Shown here in pieces: positions 16,741 to 27,251 of a stretch of DNA of 46,610 nucleotides. A program made the position numbers and the translations under genes. The notes beneath the pieces were generated by a model, which saw only the letters and a program-made list of their open reading frames with translations, had not been told where the DNA came from and made no database searches. Every line of letters starts with the position of its first letter. Position 1 is the first letter of the stretch. Source of the stretch: Candidatus Eiseniibacteriota bacterium (GTDB lineage: Bacteria > Eisenbacteria > RBG-16-71-46 > SZUA-252); assembly GCA_005893165.1 (NCBI GenBank), contig VBOR01000026.1, positions 1 to 46,610 on the forward strand. The letters are read 5' to 3'.

Positions 16741-18121
16741 ATGGTCAACCTACCTCCGATCAAACCTTCGCGCCTTCTGTGGACGCTGCTCTTCCTGGGG
16801 GCGCTTCTCGTGCTCGTCAACGGGACCGTGATCTACGCGATCCAGACCGCGCATCACTTCCTGGACGAGGAGCTGGGGAAGCGCTTCGAGGCGACCGCGC
16901 ACACGGCGGCGCTCCTGATCCAGTCGGATCAGCTGGACGCGCTCTTTCCCGGGACCGCGGATTCGCTTCGCGCCGACTTCGAGGCGACGATGGACGCGGT
17001 CGAGGCGGCGGACGCGGTGCGCGAGCAGTGGCGAAGGCTGGCCGACGGCGCGGGCGCCTCGAACATCCTCCTCCTGGATCCCGACCACCGCGTCGTCCTG
17101 GCGCTGCGGCAGTCCACCACGATGGTGGACCGGGCCACGCTGGACGAGGCCGCGTTCACGCGCGCCATGATCGGCGAGGCCGCCCATTCGAAGCTCTTCG
17201 AGGAAGGGGCGACGTATCTCAAGGCCGGCTACGCGCCGGTGATGCAGTACGACGGACGCATCGTCGGAGCGGTGGTGGTGGAGGGAGGGTCGAGCGCCTT
17301 CACGCCGCTCGTGCAGGTCCGGGCCTCGCTCTACGGTGCCGCGCTCCTGGCCTCGATCCTGGTCGTGCTGGTAGGATTGGGGTACGTGCGCACCCAGGCG
17401 CGCCTCGCCCGCATCGAGGAGCGCATGGACCACGCGGATCTCCTCGCCACGGTGGGGCAGGTCGCGGCCGGGGTGGCGCACGAGATCCGAAATCCGCTGG
17501 CCGTGCTGCGCGGCGCCTCTTCGCGCCTCCAACGCGTGGAGCAGCTGACCGACGCGCAGCGCCGCGAGCTCCTGGGGATGCTGGACGAGGAAGTGCAGCG
17601 GATGGGGGACGTCGTCCAGACCTTCCTCGACCTCTCCAAGAGGCGGGACGCCGAGGCGACCGTGTTTCCTCTCCGCCCGGTGCTGGAGCGCTCGATGGAG
17701 ATCATGAACGTCGAGCTTTCCCGGTGCGGGGTCCGGTCCGCGGTGCGCTGGGAGGCCGAAGACTGGGTATCCATCCGTGGAAGGCCCCAGGCCATGCACC
17801 ACCTGTTCCTGAATCTCGCTCTGAACGCGCGCGACGCGATGCCGGAGGGGGGCGAGCTGACGATCCTCGTCCAAGCCAAGAAATCCGAACTGCGGATATA
17901 CTTTCAGGACAGTGGCCCGGGGGTGCCCCGGACCATCCGCTCGAAGATCTTCGAGCCCTTCTTCACGACCCGCGCCCAGGGCACCGGCCTGGGACTGGCT
18001 TTCGTGGAGCGGATCGTCCTCGAGCATGGAGGGACGATTTCCGTCGGCAGCTCACCCAGCGGCGGCGCCCAGTTCCAGATCCACCTGCCGATCGAACGTG
18101 AGAGGGAAATGAGACAGGGAG

Positions 18122-18129
<8 letters not shown>
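16741..18129 (+). CDS. Sensor histidine kinase (NtrB-like) paired with a sigma-54 activator
   Basis: 462 residues. Two membrane helices (LLWTLLFLGALLVLVNGTVIYAI near the N-terminus and ALLASILVVLVGLGYV) enclose a periplasmic sensor domain of about 155 residues that I cannot assign. After the second helix comes a HisKA domain with His247 in VAAGVAHEIRNPLAVL, then HATPase_c with the N box NLALNARDAM, G1 DSGPGVP, the F box FEPFFTT and G2 GTGLGLAF. The overlap of its 3' end with the downstream ATG (8 bases) and the gene order make the downstream response regulator its partner. The sensed signal is unknown. Confidence 0.9.
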
Positions 18130-19504
<1,375 letters not shown>

Positions 19505-19548
19505 GTATTTCTACGGGGTGGAGCGGCGAAGGCTTGCGTAATACCGAT

Positions 19549-19568
19549 CCGTACGTACCTGAGTACGG
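19549..19568 (+). repeat. Inverted repeat, candidate activator site upstream of the sigma-54 promoter
   Basis: CCGTAC, 8-base loop, GTACGG. It is centred about 160 bp before the predicted start near 19719, a usual place for an enhancer bound by NtrC-type activators. No T-run follows. Its role is inferred from position and symmetry only. Confidence 0.35.
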
Positions 19569-19692
19569 CGGGGGGCAGGGGCGCCATGGCTCCTCCGTGC
19601 GCCCGCGCCGGGGGCCGCCCGCCCGATTCGTAACTCCATCGGGCGCCGAACCTTCTCCGGAAAACGCTGGCTTCCGAGCGTAAGCTCAAATG

Positions 19693-19707
19693 TGGCATAG
19701 GAGTTGC
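19693..19707 (+). promoter_or_regulatory. Sigma-54 (-24/-12) promoter
   Basis: TGGCATAGGAGTTGC. The GG (19694-19695) and GC (19706-19707) are separated by exactly 10 bases, as sigma-54 requires, and TGGCA/TTGC match the consensus TGGCAC-N5-TTGC closely. Predicted start is about 19719. It lies between an NtrC-family activator gene and a secreted-protein gene on the same strand. Confidence 0.8.
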
Positions 19708-19767
19708 GGAACCTCGCGTGCTGTGGCCCCCCTCCATGTGCCGGTAACACCGGTGAGCCGCCGGAGT

Positions 19768-21069
19768 ATGTCCACAGCACGCATCGGGGCGCGACCCATC
19801 ACCGAATTCGCGCCTTTGTGGCTGCTGTGTCTCCTCTGGCTTTTCTTCCAGTTGCACTGGAATCCCCTCCTCGCCTGGGCGGACGAAACCAGTCCGCCCC
19901 CGCCCGCGGAGGCCACGCCCCCGCCCTCGAACGCAGCCGCGAAAATCGAGCTCAGCGCGAACGCGGAAGCGCCCGAGACAGGCGGCGCTTCGGCGCCCGC
20001 GCCGAAGATGGTCGCGGATTCGATCGCCACCGCCGCGCCGGCGGTGCGGGATTCCTCGGCGAAGGCTCCGGATGCGCCCGGCAGCGCCGCGAAGGAGGGC
20101 CAGCCCGCCGAGCACATCGAGAACGCGGTGACGGTCCAGAACGAAAAGACGACCGAGGTGGCGCCGGCGGCCGCGCCGAACGGTGTCGCGAAGCCCCCCG
20201 ACGCTCCCTCGAAGGTCCCGGAGCCTCTTCCCGGCATGGGCCCCGCGCGGAAGCCGCATGTGAGCGTGGGGATCCGTGGCGGCGCGACGCCTCGAAATCA
20301 GATCGGCGCCGTTCCCCGCAACGCCCTTCACGATTTCACCGAATCCGACCGAGTCGCCACCGAGCTCGAGCGCACCGAGCGTTTCGTGGGCCGCGCTCAG
20401 AAGTCGATCCTCTCCTCCAAGAACACTCGGGCGATCAAGCTCTTCACCTCCGCCCTCGATTTCCAATCCGATTCACGCGAGGCGGCCAAGGTGCGCCAGT
20501 ACGCGCGCGCGGAGCGCCTCACGCTTGCCGCGCGCGACTTTGCCGACCGCGCGTCGCGGATGGTCGGACCCCCGCGCGAGGATCCCGATTACGTGGAGCA
20601 CGTGCTGAGGCGAACCGACGACGCGCTGGAGCGCGCGAAGGACGTGCTCCGGACCGGCGCGGCCCGGAACGCCTGGAACCAGCACGAAGATCTGAAGTCG
20701 GAGCAGAAGGAAGCGTGGAGGATCTTCAAGGCGGGCGACGTGGGTGGGGCGTACCGCGAGACCCAGGGGGTCCGCGAGGGTGTGCTGGCGCTCCTCCGGC
20801 AGCTGCAAGATCTGCCGGTTCCGCGCGAGACCGCCGAGAAGGCGATCGGAGGCGCCCAGATGGCGCTGGAGCAGGCGAACCGCGAGCTGGGCCCCAAGCC
20901 CGGCATCGAGGCGGTGCGCCTCGTGAGGCTCGCGAACGAATACCTCGCCAAGGCGAGGCAATCCTTCAGCCGCGGAAGCTACCGGTCGGCGCTGCTTCAG
21001 GCCAAGGTGGTCGAGCGCCACGTGGAGCACGCCGTGGACGTGGGGCGCCCCCGCTCCGGCGGAGCGTGA
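19768..21069 (+). CDS. Secreted helical protein, unknown function, likely sigma-54 controlled
   Basis: 433 residues. A signal segment (LWLLCLLWLFFQLHWNPLLAWA) is followed by about 140 residues rich in Ala, Pro and Glu with low complexity. From about residue 190 there are long amphipathic helices with many Arg, Glu and Ala (RVATELERTERFVGRAQKSI, AERLTLAARDFADRASRMVG, ETAEKAIGGAQMALEQANREL, RQSFSRGSYRSALLQAKVVERHVEHA) resembling TPR-like or coiled-coil repeats. I do not recognise a family. The frame is open back to 19690, but that ATG lies inside the sigma-54 promoter; the first ATG after the predicted start is 19768 (a GTG at 19753 is the alternative). It ends convergent to the phosphatase gene, 31 bases apart. 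Confidence 0.65.
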   Translation: MSTARIGARPITEFAPLWLLCLLWLFFQLHWNPLLAWADETSPPPPAEATPPPSNAAAKIELSANAEAPETGGASAPAPKMVADSIATAAPAVRDSSAKAPDAPGSAAKEGQPAEHIENAVTVQNEKTTEVAPAAAPNGVAKPPDAPSKVPEPLPGMGPARKPHVSVGIRGGATPRNQIGAVPRNALHDFTESDRVATELERTERFVGRAQKSILSSKNTRAIKLFTSALDFQSDSREAAKVRQYARAERLTLAARDFADRASRMVGPPREDPDYVEHVLRRTDDALERAKDVLRTGAARNAWNQHEDLKSEQKEAWRIFKAGDVGGAYRETQGVREGVLALLRQLQDLPVPRETAEKAIGGAQMALEQANRELGPKPGIEAVRLVRLANEYLAKARQSFSRGSYRSALLQAKVVERHVEHAVDVGRPRSGGA

Positions 21070-21100
21070 ACGCGGCCGGTCCCGCAGGTCCCCGTTCCGG

Positions 21101-22780
21101 CTAGTCGCGGCGGATCACCGCGACGGTGACGTCGTCCCCCGGCTTTCCTTCGTTCGAAAACTCGTGAACCGTGCGAATCAAGGCCTCCACCAGACGCTCC
21201 GGCTCCATCGCGCGGTGCTTCTGCAAGAACGCCATGAGCCGCTCTTCCCCGAATTCGTCGTCCGAGGCGTCCCGCGCCTCCGTGACCCCGTCGCTGTAGA
21301 GCACCAGCACGTCCCCCGGGCCCATCCGGAATTCGGCCGACTCGTAGGTCGCCTCGGGAAACATCCCGAGGAGTAGCCCGCCGACCGAGAGCTTCTCGGT
21401 CTCGCCCGAGGCGTGGACGAGGAAGGGCGGATTGTGCCCCGCGTTCACGTAGCGCACCTCGCCGGTCTTCCGGTCGATCGCGATCAGGACGAGCGTGATG
21501 AACCGGTCCCCGCGCACCGCGTGGTGGATGGAGCGATTGAGCCGGGCCATCACCATGGGGAGCCGCGGCTCGGACTCCACGTGTGCCCGGACGCTCGCGT
21601 GCAGGTTGGTCATGAGGAGCGCCGCGGGCATTCCCTTGCCCGCCACGTCCCCCAGGCCGATCGTGAGCACCGCGGCGTCGCCGTTGATGAAGTCGAAGTA
21701 GTCGCCGCCGACGTCGGAGGAAGGGATGTTCTTCCCGGCGATCCGGTAGGGGGGCGAGACCAGAGGATCGGTCGGAAGCAGGGACTGCTGCAGATTCGCG
21801 GCGCGCTTCAGCTCCTCCTCCATCTGCCGCTTGAGCTGCAGCTCCTCGAACGACTTCGTCTCGAGGATCTTCACGGCCGCGAGATGTCCGATGTGGGTCA
21901 GGATGAGAAGGTCGGTGTGCTCGTACGGCACCGGGGCCGCGATGTTGTCCACGTAGAGGACCCCCAACACCTCCTCCTCGTGCCAGAGGGGCACGCACAT
22001 CGCCGAATTGATGCGCTGCCGGATCACGCTCTGCTGCTCCTTGAAGCGTTCGTCTTGCTGCGCGTCGCTCGTCAGGATCGCGGCCCGGTCCTCGATCGAA
22101 CGCCGCGCGATGCTCCGGCTCACGACGATCTCTTTGCCGGCGAGGGTTCCCCGCTGCTTCGTGGCCATGGGAACCAGCTCCTGCCCGCCGTCGCCTCGGA
22201 GAATGATGACGGTGCGATCGGAGCGCAGGACGTCGGACGTCAGATCCACGATGAATTGAAAGAGCTCGTCCATCGTCTTGTGCGCGAGGAGTGCGGGACC
22301 CAGCCGCTCCATTCCCTCGAAGAACTGGGCCATGCGCTGCGGCGAGGCGCCGGTCGCGGCGATCGCCTTGAGGTTCGACGGCGACTGGGCGGCGTTGACG
22401 AGCTCCGCGAGCGGGACCGCGTGGACGGTGCCGGGCGCCTTCGTGTCGGCGACGCGTGCCGAGCTGTCGGGCTCCTTCTCCCGCCCGAAGTGAATCTGGC
22501 AAGGACCGATCTCGATCCGGTCCCCCGGGTGGAGATGCGTGAGCTCCTGGATCGCGGTGCCGTTCACCTTGGTCCCGTTCTTACTTTTGAGATCCAGGAT
22601 CCAGTAGCCCTCCCCGCGTAGGCTTATCTCCGCGTGTTTGCGCGAGACGGCCGAATCGTTGACGACGATCTCGTTCTCGGGTGCGCGCCCCAGCGGGAAC
22701 GGGCCGTCGCCCTCGATGCGGACGATCTCGGGGTCGCGGCCCGGCACGTGAATCGAAAGGGATTGGCCTGTCTGGGGCAT
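21101..22780 (-). CDS. FHA-GAF-PP2C (RsbU/SpoIIE-type) serine phosphatase
   Basis: 559 residues. An N-terminal FHA domain (FPLGRAPENEIVVNDSAVSRKHAEI, then DLKSKNGTKVNG) binds phosphothreonine. A GAF domain follows (LAHKTMDELFQFIVDLTSDVL ... MCVPLWHEEEVLGVLYVDN). After a linker helix (LKRQMEEELKRAANLQQSLLP) comes a PP2C-type phosphatase domain with metal-binding SSDVGGDYFDFI, IGLGDVAGKGMPAALLM, VNAGHNPPFL and VLYSDGVTEARD ... KPGDDVTVAVI. Such proteins control anti-sigma/anti-anti-sigma partner switches; no partner gene is visible here. ATG at 22780 begins just before the FHA domain; a TTG at 22816 in frame is an alternative. Confidence 0.9.
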   Translation of the reverse strand: MPQTGQSLSIHVPGRDPEIVRIEGDGPFPLGRAPENEIVVNDSAVSRKHAEISLRGEGYWILDLKSKNGTKVNGTAIQELTHLHPGDRIEIGPCQIHFGREKEPDSSARVADTKAPGTVHAVPLAELVNAAQSPSNLKAIAATGASPQRMAQFFEGMERLGPALLAHKTMDELFQFIVDLTSDVLRSDRTVIILRGDGGQELVPMATKQRGTLAGKEIVVSRSIARRSIEDRAAILTSDAQQDERFKEQQSVIRQRINSAMCVPLWHEEEVLGVLYVDNIAAPVPYEHTDLLILTHIGHLAAVKILETKSFEELQLKRQMEEELKRAANLQQSLLPTDPLVSPPYRIAGKNIPSSDVGGDYFDFINGDAAVLTIGLGDVAGKGMPAALLMTNLHASVRAHVESEPRLPMVMARLNRSIHHAVRGDRFITLVLIAIDRKTGEVRYVNAGHNPPFLVHASGETEKLSVGGLLLGMFPEATYESAEFRMGPGDVLVLYSDGVTEARDASDDEFGEERLMAFLQKHRAMEPERLVEALIRTVHEFSNEGKPGDDVTVAVIRRD

Positions 22781-22936
22781 GAACGGTAGTCTCGTCTGTC
22801 CTTTCGCGCGATTCAACTCGGAACGGGAGTGGGGATTCGAGGCGGAGGGGAAACCTTCCGGCTCTTTTTTTGGCCGATTTCAGGCGCCCCGCGGGGTTAC
22901 ATTACGGGCCTATCATGATCGGGTTCGCTTGCCATG

Positions 22937-22959
22937 AGAGCCACCGTATGGTAGGCTCT
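22937..22959. repeat. Imperfect hairpin in the phosphatase/EF-G-like divergent gap
   Basis: AGAGCCACC, loop GTAT, GGTAGGCTCT: nine pairs with one bulged A. It sits directly before the -35 box at 22963. A CCCCGCGGGG palindrome lies some 40 bases to the left. No T-run follows. It may be an operator for the plus-strand promoter, as inference. Confidence 0.4.
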
Positions 22960-22962
22960 ACT

Positions 22963-22991
22963 TTGAGCTATACGCTTGACCCCTCTACATT
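22963..22991 (+). promoter_or_regulatory. Sigma-70-type promoter of the EF-G-like gene
   Basis: TTGAGC (22963-22968), 17-base spacer, TACATT (22986-22991), then ATG at 23010. The base composition here is markedly AT-rich compared with the surroundings, as expected for a promoter. Confidence 0.5.
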
Positions 22992-23009
22992 TAACCATCC
23001 ACACGAGGC

Positions 23010-25106
23010 ATGCCCGTGAAGGACCTCCAACCCTCCAATATCCGTAACATCGCGCTCTGCTCACCGCACGGAACGGGGAAGACCTCGCTCGCGGAATCGC
23101 TCCTCTATCGCGCCAAGGTGACCACGCGGCACGGCAAGGTGGAGGAAGGCACGACCGCCCTCGACTTCTCCCCCGAGGAAATTCACCGGAAGATCACCGT
23201 CAGCCTCGGCGTCGCTCCGCTCGAGTGGCGTGACACGAAGGTGAATCTCCTCGACACGCCCGGATACGCGGATTTCGTCGGCGACTTGGTGGCGGGGCTC
23301 CGGGTCGCGGACGCGGCCGCGTTCTGCATCAAAGCCTCCGCGGGAATCGAGGCGGGAAGCGAGATGGTGTGGGATCGAGTCGAGGAGCGGGGCTGTCCCG
23401 TAATCTGCCTCGTGACCCAGATGGAGAAGGAGCACGCGGCCTTTGCGAAGGCCCTGGACGGCGCGACTTCGAGACTGGGGAAGCGGTTTGTTCCGCTGGC
23501 CTTTCCGATCGGTGAAGGGGAGAAGTTCCGGGGTCTCGTGGATCTCCTATCGATGAAGGGATACCTCTTCGAGAAGGACGGCTCCGCGAAGGAGGCGCCC
23601 CTTCCGCCCGAGGTCGAGGCGGACGCGCAGAAAGCCCGCGGCGCGCTCGTGGACGCGGCCGCCGAGGCGGACGACGCGCTGCTCGAGAAATTTCTCGGCG
23701 GGGGAGAGCTCTCTGTCGAGGAGGTCCGGCGCGGAGTGCGCAGCGGGTTCCTGAACAAGAGCTTCGTGCCCGCGCTCCCGGTCGCCTCCTATCCCATGAT
23801 GGGAATCGATCACGTGCTCGACACGTTCGTCTGGCTCCTGCCGAGCCCCGTCGATTGCGGTCCCGTGACCGGCGTGAAGCCGGGCACCGAGGAGAAGGTC
23901 GAGCTTCCGGTTCAGCCCCACGGGCACCTGGCCGCGCTCATCTTCAAGACGAGCAGCGAGACCCACGCGGGGGACCTCTCCATGATCCGTGTCTTCGCCG
24001 GCACGCTCGTTCCCGGGAAGGAAGTCTGGAACGCGAGCGCCCAGCGCGCGGAGAAGATTGGGCAGCTCTTCCACGTCTCGGGCAAGGAGCGGAAGGACGC
24101 GCCGAACCTCATCGCGGGGGATGTCGGCGCCGCGGTGAAGCTCCGCGAGAGCCACACCGGCCAGACCCTCTGCGAGAAGAACTTCCCCATCCTGCTTCGA
24201 CCGATTCCCTTCCCGCACCACGAGCTCGAAGTCGCGATCTTCGTGAAGAACAAGGCGGACGAGGAGAAGATGGGCTCCGGTCTCCACAAGCTGCGCGAAG
24301 AGGACCCGACGCTCCACGTGCACGTGGACTCCTCACTCCACCAGACCCTGCTCCAGGCGACCGGCGACTTGCAAGTGGATGTGATCGTGGAGAAGCTCCA
24401 GCGCCGCTTCGGGGTCCACGTGGAGCTTGCGAAGCCTCGCATTCCCTACCGCGAGACGATTCGTAGATCCGTGAGCAAGCAGGGACGGCACAAGAAGCAG
24501 ACCGGCGGCCGCGGCCAGTTCGGCGATGTGCACGTCCGGCTCGAGCCCCTGAAGTCGGGCTCGGGGTTCGAGTTCGTGGACGAGATCGTCGGCGGCTCCG
24601 TCCCTCGGAATTACATTCCCGCCGTGGAAAAGGGAATCATCGAGGCGATGCACGAGGGTGTGCTGGCCGGCTATCCCGTCGTGGACGTGCGGGCCGCGCT
24701 CTACGACGGCTCGTACCACACCGTGGACTCCTCGGAAATGGCCTTCAAGATCGCGGGCTCGATGGCCTTCAAGGAAGGCGCCAAGGAGGCGGGCCCGATC
24801 CTGCTCGAGCCGATCGTGGAAGTGGAGGTCCGCGTCCCCAAGGATTTCGTGGGCTCCGTGACGGGCGACCTCTCCTCGAAGCGGGGGAAGATCCTGGGCA
24901 TGGGAGAAGAAGGGCGCTACGAGGTCATCCGCGCCCACGTCCCCCAGGCGGAGCTCTACAAGTATTCGACGCACCTTCGCTCCCTGACCCAGGGACGCGC
25001 GTCACACCGGACCAAGTTCTCGCATTACGAGGAAATCCCCCGCGAGTTCGCGGAAAAAGTCGTGACCCAGGCCAAGGCCGAAAAAGAGGCCATGGCATCC
25101 GCCTGA
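23010..25106 (+). CDS. EF-G-like translational GTPase (EF-G2/FusA2 type)
   Basis: 698 residues with the full EF-G domain order. G1 is PHGTGKTSL (about 19-27). G3 is DTPGY at 82-86, with Tyr where EF-G has the catalytic His. G4, normally NKxD, reads TQMEKE, so guanine recognition is weakened. Domains II to V follow, including IRVFAGTLVPGKEVWN and the domain IV/V segments RHKKQTGGRGQFGDVHVRLEP, GSVPRNYIPAVEKGI, ALYDGSYHTVDSSEMAFKIA and GKILGMGEEGRYEVIRAHVP. The DTPGY change is shared by known EF-G2 paralogues (for example in Thermus), so this is not the housekeeping EF-G. It is a monocistronic-looking gene with its own promoter. A role in ribosome rescue, stress or hibernation is possible but unproven. 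Confidence 0.88.
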   Translation: MPVKDLQPSNIRNIALCSPHGTGKTSLAESLLYRAKVTTRHGKVEEGTTALDFSPEEIHRKITVSLGVAPLEWRDTKVNLLDTPGYADFVGDLVAGLRVADAAAFCIKASAGIEAGSEMVWDRVEERGCPVICLVTQMEKEHAAFAKALDGATSRLGKRFVPLAFPIGEGEKFRGLVDLLSMKGYLFEKDGSAKEAPLPPEVEADAQKARGALVDAAAEADDALLEKFLGGGELSVEEVRRGVRSGFLNKSFVPALPVASYPMMGIDHVLDTFVWLLPSPVDCGPVTGVKPGTEEKVELPVQPHGHLAALIFKTSSETHAGDLSMIRVFAGTLVPGKEVWNASAQRAEKIGQLFHVSGKERKDAPNLIAGDVGAAVKLRESHTGQTLCEKNFPILLRPIPFPHHELEVAIFVKNKADEEKMGSGLHKLREEDPTLHVHVDSSLHQTLLQATGDLQVDVIVEKLQRRFGVHVELAKPRIPYRETIRRSVSKQGRHKKQTGGRGQFGDVHVRLEPLKSGSGFEFVDEIVGGSVPRNYIPAVEKGIIEAMHEGVLAGYPVVDVRAALYDGSYHTVDSSEMAFKIAGSMAFKEGAKEAGPILLEPIVEVEVRVPKDFVGSVTGDLSSKRGKILGMGEEGRYEVIRAHVPQAELYKYSTHLRSLTQGRASHRTKFSHYEEIPREFAEKVVTQAKAEKEAMASA

Positions 25107-25126
25107 GCCCGGGCCGTGGAGCTTCC

Positions 25127-27191
25127 ATGCACCGCATCCTGACCACACATCTTCGCGTGCCTGCCCTCCTCGCGGCCGCGCTTCTTGGGCTCGTGCCGCT
25201 GTCGCTTGCGGCGCCCGCACCCTTCGCTCGCGCGGCGGGCGCGAGCGAAGATCCTCACGCTCGCTACGCGCCCCCTTCGCCCCGGTCCGGTCCGGTCGTG
25301 ACCCCTGCGGCGCAGGCGCGTCTCGCGAGCGCGGGGAGGGCGGCGCTCTGGGTCTATTTCGCCGACAAGGGAGAGACCGACGCGCGCGGGTTCGTGCGCG
25401 CGGTGAGGCTGGCGGGGGAGCGGGTGCAGGGGCATGCGCGCGACCGGCGTGCCCGCGAGACGGGTGGAGTCTTCGCTCCCGACTACTACGACGTTCCCGT
25501 AGTCGAGCGCTACGTGAACGCGGTCCGGTCCACGGGAGCGAAGATCCGGAACGTCTCGCGGTGGATGAACGCGGTGAGCGTGGAGGCGGATCCGGCCGCC
25601 GCGGCCAGGATCGCCTCGCTCCCCTTCGTGCGCTCGGTCACGGCGATCGCCTTTTCCAAGCGCGTGGAGCCGGTCGGCCCGGTCATCCCTCTCGAGACCC
25701 GCCCCGCACCCGCGACCCCCCTCGAGGAGGGTGTCCTTCCTTCGGCGGGCACGCGGCGGGGGCTGGCAGCCACCCTCGGTCCGCCGGCGAGCTATGGCGG
25801 CTCCGTCAACCAGATGACCAGCATCAATTCCAGGGCGGCGCAGGATTCCGGCTACACGGGCGCCGGGGTCGTGGTGGCGATGTTCGACACGGGGTTCAAC
25901 AAGGCCCACCCCGCCGTGGCGCCGCTGAAGCGCATCGCGGAGTATGACTTCGTGTTTCACGACGGCGAGACCGCGAATCAGGCGGGGGACCTGACCACCC
26001 AGTGGGACCACGGCACGGGTACCTGGTCCGTGGCGGGCGGCTACGCCGATGGGAACCTCATCGGTCCCGCGTACAACGCCTCCTTCCTTCTCGCGAAAAC
26101 CGAGGACAACCGCTCCGAGACTCCCGTCGAGGAGGACAACTGGCTCGCGGCGGTGGAGTGGGCGGACTCGATCGGGGTCGACGTCATTTCCTCCTCTCTC
26201 GGGTACATGACCTTCGACGCTCCGTATCCCAGCCACACGTATGCCGACCTGGACGGAAGGACCACCGTGGTCACGCAGGCCGCGGCCCTCGCCGCCCGCA
26301 GGGGGATCGTGGTCGCGAGCGCGATGGGGAACGCGGGGCCGCCGGTGGGATCCCTCTCGGCTCCGGCCGATGCGGACAGCATTCTCTCGGTCGGCGCCGT
26401 GGACTTGAACAACGTCCTGGCCGGCTTCTCGGGACGAGGCCCCACCGCTGACGGACAAGCTCTCGGGGGACAAGGCATCGGCGCCGGACAGCATGAATTT
26501 CGGATGGGGACGGCCCAACGTGGTCTGGGCGATCTACAGCTCACCCCTGGGCGGACCCATTTATCCCAAACCCTTCAATCTCGCCTCCCCGGCGAACGGC
26601 GGCGTGGTCACCTTCGCGCCCTACAACTTCCGCTGGAGGCCGACGAGCGATCCCAACGGGGATCCGCTCACGTACCGGATCCGGATCTTCAAGACGCCCC
26701 TGGACTCGCTCATCTACGACGCGACGACGACGGACACCACGATCACCTATCCGGGCTATCTCGGGCCCAGCACCACGTACCGCTGGTACGTCAGCGCCAT
26801 CGATCCGGGGAGCCACGAGCGCGAGAGCCGGGACCGGTTCACGTTCGTGACCAGCTCCTCGAGCGGCGTGGACATCACCCCGCCCGCGACCCCCGGCGTG
26901 GTGCTCTATCCCAGCCGTCCGAACCCGGTCCAGTCCTCGGCAGTGATCCCGTTCGCGATCACAGGCGCCTCGCAAGGGGACATCGCGCGCGTCACCTTGA
27001 GGATCTTCAACTCCCAGGGCCGCCTCGTGCGCACGCTCATGGAGAATGAAGCCGAGACCCTTCCCGCGGTTCGCGCGCCGAAGTGGGACGGCAAGAACGA
27101 GAAGGGGCAACGCGTAGGCTCAGGAATCTATTATTATCGGCTGACGGTGTCCGGAAGGGACACCTCCCGTCGCATGGTCGTGTTGCGTTGA
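25127..27191 (+). pseudogene. Broken subtilisin-like (S8) secreted protease with C-terminal FlgD-Ig-like domain
   Basis: The first part (25127 to about 26452) has a signal peptide, a propeptide, and S8 motifs with Asp254 (MFDTGFN), His295 (DHGTGTWS) and the oxyanion Asn in SAMGNAGPP, ending at FSGRGPTADG. In intact subtilases this is followed by the KPD strand and the GTS catalytic serine. Here the next recognisable piece, DKASAPDSMNFGWGRPNVV, belongs to the end of the catalytic domain and is in another frame (about 26454 onward). The block of about 100 or more residues with the serine is absent. The second part carries an FnIII-like domain (PYNFRWRPTSDPNGDPLTYR) and a C-terminal sorting-type domain (SRPNPVQSSAVIPF ... 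KWDGKNEKGQRVGSGIYYYRL) ending at 27191. A frameshift alone cannot restore it. Real deletion or assembly error cannot be told apart here. Confidence 0.7.
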
Positions 27192-27251
27192 TCCACAGCC
27201 GTCCCTGATTCCCGAACGCGCCTTGGCTCACGAGGCGCCGAGAGGCTCGCC

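Noticed and set aside
26440-26500. Programmed frameshift joining the two subtilase parts
   Set aside because: A frameshift would not restore the missing KPD/GTS residues, and there is no slippery run at the junction; a deletion explains it better.
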